NCBI GenBank assembly: GCA_947624365.1
Contig: CANQJY010000028.1
Location: forward strand, 1-11,222
From: an uncultured Clostridia bacterium
GTDB taxonomy: Bacteria; Bacillota; Clostridia; TANB77; CAG-508
Reading direction: 5' to 3'
DNA: 11,222 bases
The notes below the pieces were generated by a model. The model searched no databases and had not been told where the DNA came from. It worked only from the letters and a program-made list of their open reading frames with translations. This document shows, piece after piece, positions 6,390 to 11,222 of this stretch. The translations under genes were made by a program, and so were the position numbers. Within the stretch, counting starts at the first letter, position 1. Each line of letters starts with the position of its first letter.

Positions 6390-7409
6390 TTACAAATTTT
6401 TTCTTCTTAATTGTCCACATGCTGCTTCAATATCAGACCCTAATTCTCTTCTAATAGTTGCAACAATACCATGATCATTTAAATAATCTCGGAATTTCAT
6501 AATATTTTCATTTGTTGCCTTAGTGTATGCTCCATTTTCAATTTGATTAATTGGAATTAAATTTACATGGCAAAGCATACCTTTTAATAATTTTACTAAT
6601 TGTTTAGCATCTTCTAAATTGTCATTATTATCTTTTGCCAAAGCATATTCAAATGAAATCCTACGGTTTGTTTTTGCAATATAATCTTTACAAGCCTGTA
6701 ATAATTCTTCAATTGGATAGCTATTATTTACTGGCATCATAGAGCTTCTTTTTTGATTAGTTGTTGCATGTAATGATATAGATAATGTACATTGTATATT
6801 TTCTTCTGCTAATTGATAAATTTTAGGAACTAATCCACTTGTTGATACACTAATATGGCGTGCTCCAATATTTAATCCTTTTGGATGATTAATCAATCTG
6901 ATTGCTTTTACTACATTTTCATAATTATCTAATGGCTCTCCTATTCCCATAAAAACTATATTTGAAATACGTATATTTTCATCCTGTTCTACTGCTATAA
7001 TTTGTTCTATAATCTCTCCAGCACTTAAATTTCTAATAAAATTGATTCCTGTAGATGCACAAAATTTGCATCCCATTTTACAACCAATTTGCGAAGATAC
7101 ACATATACTATATCCATGATGATATTTCATTAAAACAGTTTCAATTGCATTACCATCTAGAACATCAAATAAATATTTTTTTGTTCCATCTTTTGCTTCT
7201 TGTTTTTTTAGAATATTGTAATTACATATTGTGTATGCTTGTTTTAATTTTTCTCTTAGTGTTAATGATAAGTTTGTCATTTCATCAAAGTCTTTGACTT
7301 TTTCTTGATAAAGCCATTGAAAAATTTGCTCTGCACGAAATGGTTTTTCTCCAATAGATTGCATTTCTTGTTTTAATTCTTCCAAGCTATAATCTTTTAT
7401 ATTTTTCAT
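6390..7409 (-). CDS. rlmN: Dual-specificity 23S rRNA A2503 / tRNA A37 C2-methyltransferase RlmN
   Basis: A 339-residue radical-SAM enzyme that puts a methyl group on C2 of A2503 in 23S rRNA and of A37 in some tRNAs. The 4Fe-4S cluster motif CxxxCxxC is Cys110-Cys114-Cys117 (CKMGCKFC). GIGEPL (155-160) is the SAM-binding GGEP-type strand, and Glu90 lies in the conserved AIETV segment. The C-terminal Cys331 in EAACGQL matches the RlmN cysteine that forms the methyl-transfer intermediate, and the substrate-carrying position is covered by the intact N-terminal and core regions. The length is normal and nothing is missing. The start ATG overlaps the TGA of the upstream flavodiiron gene by four bases (ATGA, 7406-7409), so the two are co-transcribed and likely translationally coupled. 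Cfr, a close relative, is excluded by the RlmN-type layout and core setting, though not by a test. Confidence 0.96.
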   Translation of the reverse strand: MKNIKDYSLEELKQEMQSIGEKPFRAEQIFQWLYQEKVKDFDEMTNLSLTLREKLKQAYTICNYNILKKQEAKDGTKKYLFDVLDGNAIETVLMKYHHGYSICVSSQIGCKMGCKFCASTGINFIRNLSAGEIIEQIIAVEQDENIRISNIVFMGIGEPLDNYENVVKAIRLINHPKGLNIGARHISVSTSGLVPKIYQLAEENIQCTLSISLHATTNQKRSSMMPVNNSYPIEELLQACKDYIAKTNRRISFEYALAKDNNDNLEDAKQLVKLLKGMLCHVNLIPINQIENGAYTKATNENIMKFRDYLNDHGIVATIRRELGSDIEAACGQLRRKNL

Positions 7410-8587
7410 ACAAGTTCTTCTCCAAATTTTATTAATTCTTGTTCTATATTTTTATCTGGTGTCCACATACATCTAAATCCTTCATTTACAACTTCAAATC
7501 CAGAACTTTTTAAATATTCTGTAATTTGTTTTACTGCTTCTCCACTCCATCCATAGCTTCCAAAAGCGACTGCTTTTTTATTTTTTAATTTCATTCCTTT
7601 TATCATCTCTAAAATACCTGCAATAGAATGTAAATAGCCATTGTTCACTGTTGGAGAACCAACCAATATCATTTTAGATTTAAATACTTCTGTTAATACA
7701 TCTGTTTTGTCATTTTTAGCTGTGTTTAATAATTTTATTTTTACATCTTTATCTTTGTTTTGTATTCCTTTTGCAATTGCTTCTGCCATCTTTTTTGTGT
7801 CATTCCACATTGTATCATACAAAATTGTAATTTGATTTTCTTGGTAATTATTTGCCCATTCTAAATATTTTGTTACAATTTGTGTTGGATTTTTTCTCCA
7901 AATAAGTCCATGACTTGGACATATCATATTTATTGGTAGATTAAGTTCTAATATTTCATTTATCTTTTTTATTGCCATCATTCCAAATGGTGCTAAAATA
8001 TTTGCATAATACTTTATGGCTTCATTGTATAAAAGGTCTTGGTCTATTTCATCTGCATATAAAAATTCTGATGCTAGATGTTGTCCAAACCCATCACTAC
8101 TAAATAAGATATTCTCTTTGTCCATATATGCAAACATTGTATCTGGCCAATGTAGCATTGGAGCTTCTATAAATGTTATTGTACTATCTCCTAGTTCTAG
8201 CTTATCTCCTGTTTTTACAACTTGGAAATTCCAATCTTTATGGTATTGACCTTTAATTGATTTTACTCCATTTGCAGTACAATAAATTGGTGTATTTTTT
8301 GGCATTTCTCTCATTAATTCAACTAATGCTCCTGAATGATCAATTTCTCCATGTAATGCAATTATTGCATCTATTTTTGTTATATCAATTTCTTCTTTTA
8401 AATTTTTTACAAATTCTTTATCATATGGTAACCATGCTGTATCAATTAAAACTGTTTTCTTATCTCTAATCAAATAACTATTATATGATGATCCATTTAC
8501 AGTTGTAAATTCATCTCCATGAAATTTTTTTAATTCCCAGTCTGTTTTACCAACCCATGTTACTTTATTTGTTATTTTCTTTGACAT
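7406..8587 (-). CDS. fprA: A-type flavodiiron protein (oxygen / nitric oxide reductase)
   Basis: A 393-residue protein of the class A flavodiiron family, of normal length. It reduces O2 to water or NO to N2O in the cytoplasm, with electrons usually from rubredoxin, and protects anaerobes. The N-terminal metallo-beta-lactamase-like domain (about 1-250) carries the di-iron ligands: His79, Glu81 and Asp83 in HGEIDH (79-84), His146 in LHWPDT, Asp165 in SSDGFG and His226 in PSHG. The C-terminal flavodoxin domain (about 254-393) has an FMN loop around YDTMWNDTKKMA (257-268), with SPTVNNG (311-317) and GSYGWSGEA (343-351) as further flavin contacts. No rubredoxin or flavin-reductase extension is fused. 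AAGGAGG (8594-8600) lies 6 bases before the start. It is first in an operon with rlmN and has its own strong promoter. Confidence 0.96.
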   Translation of the reverse strand: MSKKITNKVTWVGKTDWELKKFHGDEFTTVNGSSYNSYLIRDKKTVLIDTAWLPYDKEFVKNLKEEIDITKIDAIIALHGEIDHSGALVELMREMPKNTPIYCTANGVKSIKGQYHKDWNFQVVKTGDKLELGDSTITFIEAPMLHWPDTMFAYMDKENILFSSDGFGQHLASEFLYADEIDQDLLYNEAIKYYANILAPFGMMAIKKINEILELNLPINMICPSHGLIWRKNPTQIVTKYLEWANNYQENQITILYDTMWNDTKKMAEAIAKGIQNKDKDVKIKLLNTAKNDKTDVLTEVFKSKMILVGSPTVNNGYLHSIAGILEMIKGMKLKNKKAVAFGSYGWSGEAVKQITEYLKSSGFEVVNEGFRCMWTPDKNIEQELIKFGEELV

Positions 8588-8627
8588 TTTTTTCCTCCTT
8601 CTGCCCTATTAAGGACGCTTTGTTGTT

Positions 8628-8656
8628 ATTATACCATTTGTTTGTTTATTTGGCAA
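8628..8656 (-). promoter_or_regulatory. SigA promoter of the fprA-rlmN operon
   Basis: On the minus strand: -35 TTGCCA (8651-8656, five of six consensus bases), a 17-base spacer and a perfect -10 TATAAT (8628-8633). The leader to the fprA start is about 35 bases. No clear operator repeat is seen in it. Confidence 0.8.
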
Positions 8657-8708
8657 TTACTTTTTTATGACAAATTCCGATAAACCCCTTCCTATTTTTC
8701 AAATTTTA

Positions 8709-8717
8709 TGATACAAT
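8709..8717 (+). promoter_or_regulatory. Candidate extended -10 promoter for the zinc-ribbon/tyrS operon
   Basis: TGATACAAT is an extended -10 (TGn plus TACAAT). The -35 position has only a poor match (TTCCTA, 8689-8694), as is often the case for extended -10 promoters. The leader to 8765 would be about 40 bases, too short for a T-box. Confidence 0.5.
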
Positions 8718-8764
8718 ATCGTCAAGATTTAAATGATCAAAAGAAAAATTAGGAGGAATAAAAC

Positions 8765-9034
8765 ATGGAATTTAATAAATGTACAAGATGTGGTAACTTT
8801 TACTTATCAGAAGGAAACGTTTGTCCTAAATGTGAAACAAAAGACAACTTAGAATTTTCTACTTTTAAGAATTATATTCAAGAAAATGGTTTAGATGGTG
8901 GTATAAATATAATTTCTGGAAAAACTGGAATTTCCGTAAAAAATATAAATCGTTTTTTAGGATATGAAGGTCTTGGAGAATATTCTGATAAATTAGGCAA
9001 TATTTCATTAAAGTCTGATAAAATTGATTTATAG
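8765..9034 (+). CDS. Small zinc-ribbon protein with helix-turn-helix-like segment (YvyF-like)
   Basis: An 89-residue protein. Two CxxC pairs, Cys6-Cys9 (CTRC) and Cys20-Cys23 (CPKC), form a zinc ribbon at the N-terminus. A helical linker (about 28-42) is followed by a segment at about 45-66 with the pattern ...GKTGISVKNINRFLG, which looks like a small helix-turn-helix. The order of zinc ribbon, helix and 'tGv...i.kFi' segment resembles the YvyF/TIGR03826 family, a small protein of flagellar operons thought to be a regulator. No flagellar genes are nearby, so the function is open; a nucleic-acid-binding regulator is a guess. AGGAGG (8751-8756) is 8 bases before the start. The next gene, tyrS, begins 16 bases after the stop, and its ribosome site overlaps that stop, so the two form an operon. 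Confidence 0.75.
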   Translation: MEFNKCTRCGNFYLSEGNVCPKCETKDNLEFSTFKNYIQENGLDGGINIISGKTGISVKNINRFLGYEGLGEYSDKLGNISLKSDKIDL

Positions 9035-9041
9035 GAAGGTG
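9032..9041 (+). promoter_or_regulatory. tyrS ribosome site fused to the upstream stop codon
   Basis: The TAG stop of the zinc-ribbon gene (9032-9034) runs into GGAAGGTG (9034-9041), which is 9 bases before the ATG at 9051. This supports the start at 9051 and not an in-frame ATG at 9024, which lies upstream of the site inside the previous gene. Confidence 0.7.
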
Positions 9042-9050
9042 AAAATAAAC

Positions 9051-10268
9051 ATGCAAAATGCATTAAATATATTAAAAGAACGTGGATATATTGAACAAAT
9101 GACTCATCCAAAAGAAATGGAAGAACTTTTTAATAATGGAAAATCAATTCCTTTTTATATAGGAATTGATCCTACAGCAGATAGCCTACATGTTGGGCAT
9201 TTTGTTTCTTTAATGGTTGCAAGTCATTTGCAAAAATGTGGTCATAAGCCTATTATTTTAGTTGGTGGTGGTACTGCTTCTATTGGTGACCCTTCTGGCA
9301 AAACTGATATGCGCAAAATGTTATCTAGAGAAGAAATTGATGCAAATGTAGTTGGAATAAAAAAACAAGTTGAAAAATTTGTTACTTTTGAAGGTGATAA
9401 TGGTGCTATTATTGTAAATAATGCTGATTGGCTTTTAGATTTAAAACTTATTGATTTTATGCGTGAAATTGGAAGCCTATTTTCTATTAATCGTATGCTT
9501 ACTGCTGAATGTTACAAACAACGTTTAGAAACAGGTTTAACTTTCTTTGAATTAGGATATATGTTAATGCAATCTTATGACTTTTTACATCTATATAATA
9601 CATATGGCTGTAAATTAGAAATAGGTGGAAATGACCAATGGTCAAATATCATTGGTGGAGTTGAATTAATTCGTAAAATAGGAAAAGATGATTCTTTTGG
9701 TCTTACTTTTAAATTATTAACAACTAAAGAAGGCAAAAAGATGGGAAAAACTGAAAAAGGTGCTTTATGGTTAGATGCAAATCGTGTTTCTCCTTATGAA
9801 TTTTATCAATATTGGAGAAATATTGAAGATGAAAGTGTTGAAACTGTATTATCTTTACTAACCTTCTTACCAATGGATGAAGTAAAAAAACTTAGTAGTT
9901 TTAAAGATGAAAAAATTAATGAAGCTAAAAAAATTGCTGCTTTTGAAATTACCAAATTAGTTCATGGTGAAGAAGAAGCTAAAAAGGCTGAAGAAGCATC
10001 AAATGCCTTATTTAATGGTCAAGGCTCTATTGAAAATATGCCTTCTACTAAATTAGAAAGTACAAACATTTCTATTATAGATGCACTTATAAACACAGGA
10101 ATTGCACCTTCAAAAGGTCAAGCTAGAATTTTAATTGAACAAAACGCTGTAAGTATAAATGATAAAAAAATTACTGATTGCAAATATGTTCTTTCTGAAA
10201 ATGATTTTGCAAATGGATATGCAATTCTAAAAAAAGGAAAAAAGATTTTTCATAAATTAGAGATTTAA
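9051..10268 (+). CDS. tyrS: Tyrosyl-tRNA synthetase
   Basis: A 405-residue class I aminoacyl-tRNA synthetase that charges tRNA-Tyr with tyrosine. Visible motifs: Tyr36 and Asp40 in FYIGIDPTADSLHVGH, with the HIGH-type signature HVGH (47-50); GGGTASIGDPSGK (72-84); YMLMQSYD (170-177) and GGNDQWSNI (192-200), which bind tyrosine; and the KMSKS-type loop KMGKT (230-234). An S4-like RNA-binding domain forms the C-terminus (about 340-405). Length and motif set are those of the common bacterial TyrS type. Clostridial tyrS genes often have a T-box leader. I see no T-box GGTGG or anticodon-like leader here: the gene follows a zinc-ribbon gene by 16 bases and the space before that gene is too short. 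A shared terminator follows. Confidence 0.98.
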   Translation: MQNALNILKERGYIEQMTHPKEMEELFNNGKSIPFYIGIDPTADSLHVGHFVSLMVASHLQKCGHKPIILVGGGTASIGDPSGKTDMRKMLSREEIDANVVGIKKQVEKFVTFEGDNGAIIVNNADWLLDLKLIDFMREIGSLFSINRMLTAECYKQRLETGLTFFELGYMLMQSYDFLHLYNTYGCKLEIGGNDQWSNIIGGVELIRKIGKDDSFGLTFKLLTTKEGKKMGKTEKGALWLDANRVSPYEFYQYWRNIEDESVETVLSLLTFLPMDEVKKLSSFKDEKINEAKKIAAFEITKLVHGEEEAKKAEEASNALFNGQGSIENMPSTKLESTNISIIDALINTGIAPSKGQARILIEQNAVSINDKKITDCKYVLSENDFANGYAILKKGKKIFHKLEI

Positions 10269-10272
10269 AAAA

Positions 10273-10305
10273 ATAGAAGTATGGATTCCATTTCCATACT
10301 TCTAT
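10273..10305. terminator. Shared terminator, tyrS / 10302-10673 orphan
   Basis: A perfect 13-bp stem (10273-10285 with 10293-10305) with a 7-base loop. The right arm includes the TAG stop of the minus-strand gene (10302-10304). The T run is strong in the minus-strand direction (complement of the A run at 10267-10273) and weak in the plus direction, so it serves the minus-strand gene best and tyrS less well. Confidence 0.8.
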
Positions 10306-10673
10306 ATTTCAATATCAAAAACTGTTTGAACTGCATCTTGTCTTTCCTTTTTACTTAATGCATATTCTTTAAATGTTTTTATATTTTCACATATAGCAGT
10401 TTCTACATCTATATCCTCTTGATCTGTTGCTATATTTATTGCAGATCTTACTATTATTAGATTAGCTTCTACCATTTTATTTGCATCAATAGATATATTA
10501 TACATATTATTAATAGCCTTAACTGCTTTTTTCCATTCTTTTGAAATTCGTGGAATTTTAAATAATTCTTCTATCCATCCTTTTGCAAATTTTGGATCTT
10601 TTAAAGCTTGTCTTATCCAATTTGTACTAATAGGAATTGATATCATCTTCTTTTTATTCTTTTTATTGTCCAT
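10302..10673 (-). CDS. Hypothetical protein with a 14-residue Trp/Pro repeat
   Basis: I do not recognise this 123-residue protein. It is soluble, with a very basic N-terminus (residues 4-9 mostly Lys), no signal peptide and no Cys pair. Residues 19-53 hold a 14-residue repeat: Trp19, Trp33 and Trp47 are exactly 14 apart, with Pro27 and Pro41 also 14 apart. Each unit reads roughly W-I-x-x-[AL]-[LF]-K-x-P-[KR]-[FI]-[AS]-K-x; the third copy is only partial. The rest (about 60-123) looks helical and acidic. The start has GGGGG (10683-10687) 9 bases upstream. It is a single gene with a near-ideal promoter and a strong terminator, which suggests that it is a real and well-expressed gene. A small helical repeat or nucleic-acid-binding protein is possible, but this is not shown. 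Confidence 0.7.
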   Translation of the reverse strand: MDNKKNKKKMISIPISTNWIRQALKDPKFAKGWIEELFKIPRISKEWKKAVKAINNMYNISIDANKMVEANLIIVRSAINIATDQEDIDVETAICENIKTFKEYALSKKERQDAVQTVFDIEI

Positions 10674-10714
10674 TTTATGAGTCCCCCTTTTGGCAAAATA
10701 CTTATTACATTTTT

Positions 10715-10743
10715 ATTATATCATATTTGGAAATTTATGTCAA
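10715..10743 (-). promoter_or_regulatory. Near-ideal SigA promoter of the 10302-10673 gene
   Basis: On the minus strand: perfect -35 TTGACA (10738-10743), a 17-base spacer and perfect -10 TATAAT (10715-10720), with TG at the extended -10 position. The leader is about 35 bases. This is the strongest promoter visible in the window. Confidence 0.9.
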
Positions 10744-10763
10744 TTTGAATGAAGATGAACTAA

Positions 10764-11054
10764 TTATCTGCTTTTTTCTACAATTTCTACTATATCAGCA
10801 ATATATTCTCCTATAATAGGTATATTTAGAGTTACAATTTTTTGCATAACAAATATAAGTATTGCTGTTATTAATGTAACCCCAATTCCTATTCCAATAC
10901 CACGAAATATTCCTGCAATTAAATTACGTTTTAGCATTTCTTTTTTATTTCCTAATAAATATGAAAGTTCATGAATATTTCCTTCTTCTAATGTGTCATT
11001 TAATTTTTCAATTCCTTTTTCTAACAAAGTATATTTTTCTTTTTTAACAAACAT
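10764..11054 (-). CDS. DUF5665-like single-span membrane protein
   Basis: A 96-residue protein. Residues 1-45 are charged and helical. About 48-76 is a hydrophobic membrane segment that opens with a glycine-rich stretch (G-x-F-R-G-x-G-x-G-x-G). Residues 78-96 are an amphipathic tail with NIPIIGEYIADIVEIV. This pattern matches my memory of the DUF5665 family, short Clostridia membrane proteins of unknown function. A ribosome site AGGTGG (11061-11066) is 6 bases before the start. I see no convincing promoter upstream, and a terminator (11127-11161) separates it from the gene to its right, so expression may rely on an undetected promoter or on read-through. It is followed by the promoter of the next minus-strand gene, so the two are separate units. 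Confidence 0.75.
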   Translation of the reverse strand: MFVKKEKYTLLEKGIEKLNDTLEEGNIHELSYLLGNKKEMLKRNLIAGIFRGIGIGIGVTLITAILIFVMQKIVTLNIPIIGEYIADIVEIVEKSR

Positions 11055-11126
11055 AAAACCCCACCTATTTTTAAGATGGTTTTTTATTTGTTTTTTATTC
11101 AGTTGTTTTAAAAAATAATTTAAAAA

Positions 11127-11161
11127 GGAAAAAAGTACACATTTTCAGTGTACTCTCTTCC
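11127..11161 (-). terminator. Minus-strand terminator for a gene beyond the right edge
   Basis: A 14-bp stem (11127-11140 with 11148-11161, 7-base loop). Two positions are A-C mismatches on the plus strand but G-U pairs in minus-strand RNA, so the structure is made for leftward transcription. T-rich sequence follows in that direction (complement of 11121-11126). Confidence 0.65.
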
Positions 11162-11162
11162 T

Positions 11163-11186
11163 TGTACGAGATAATTATCTCATACA
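11163..11186 (-). repeat. 24-bp near-palindrome just after the edge gene's stop
   Basis: The core GAGATAATTATCTC (11168-11181) is a perfect palindrome. Five more bases on each side pair in minus-strand RNA, one of them as G-U. It lies directly between the putative TAA (11187-11189) and the terminator. It could be a second hairpin of the 3' end or a protein-binding site. Confidence 0.5.
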
Positions 11187-11222
11187 TTATTTTCCAATAA
11201 TTCTTATCATATCTTCATTAGA
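11187..11222 (-). CDS. Possible 3' end of a minus-strand gene (partial)
   Basis: Only one minus-strand frame stays open at the edge. It encodes SNEDMIRIIGK followed by TAA (11187-11189). The other two frames are closed within a few codons. The terminator hairpin 26 bases after this stop supports a real gene end. Eleven residues are too few to identify a product. Confidence 0.4.
   Translation of the reverse strand, partial: SNEDMIRIIGK

Noticed and set aside
8601..8764. T-box riboswitch before the zinc-ribbon/tyrS operon
   Set aside because: The gap is filled by two divergent promoters, no T-box GGTGG-type conserved core is seen, and no competing terminator stem is present.
8865..9111. Minus-strand frames opposite the zinc-ribbon and tyrS genes
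   Set aside because: They mirror conserved coding sequence and have neither ribosome sites nor family features.
10681..10693. A further GTCC..-type unit (GTCCCCCTTTTGG) related to the palindrome
   Set aside because: Only the first four bases match; the GGAC half is missing and the stretch is explained by the ribosome site of the minus-strand gene.

Overview
The window is a visibly AT-rich stretch of an endospore-forming, low-GC Gram-positive bacterium, most likely an anaerobic member of the Clostridia. Three points support this. A full-length spoIVA gene marks an endospore former. An A-type flavodiiron protein and a LonB-type protease are typical of anaerobic Firmicutes. Start sites have strong AGGAGG-type ribosome sites, and the standard code is used, with TAA, TAG and TGA all serving as stops. 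No tRNA, rRNA, insertion-sequence transposase, prophage or CRISPR array is visible. Most of the window is chromosomal core.

Layout. A LonB-like S16 protease is cut by the left edge (+, 1-987). It converges on a YetF/DUF421-DUF4363 membrane operon (-, 1003-2086). Divergent from that operon is a small four-helix membrane protein (+, 2249-2620). A 120-bp near-perfect palindrome (2618-2737) fills the whole gap to the next convergent gene and includes both stop codons. Next is a two-gene operon on the minus strand: a eukaryote-type UDP-sugar pyrophosphorylase (4664-3420) and a GlmU-like left-handed beta-helix acyltransferase (3406-2735). Together they look like a two-protein equivalent of GlmU. 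spoIVA (+, 4862-6340) is divergent from them. It converges on an fprA-rlmN operon (-, 8587-6390) whose genes overlap by ATGA. Divergent from fprA is a small zinc-ribbon protein followed by tyrS (+, 8765-10268). Then come two minus-strand orphans: a 123-residue protein with a 14-residue Trp/Pro repeat and a near-ideal promoter (10673-10302), and a DUF5665 membrane protein (11054-10764). At the right edge, 11 codons and a terminator suggest the 3' end of another minus-strand gene.

How it works together. Genes alternate in short convergent and divergent units. Convergent gaps are very small (about 15 to 115 bp) and are closed by shared hairpin terminators, several of which contain a stop codon inside the stem. 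Divergent gaps (about 160 to 190 bp) carry recognisable promoters. Those around spoIVA and, more tentatively, the DUF421/holin-like pair resemble sporulation sigma-factor sites.

I see no clear new multi-gene system. The most unusual items are the palindrome at 2618-2737, the split GlmU-like pair, the repeat-containing orphan at 10302-10673, and the possible forespore-type promoters at 2106-2182.
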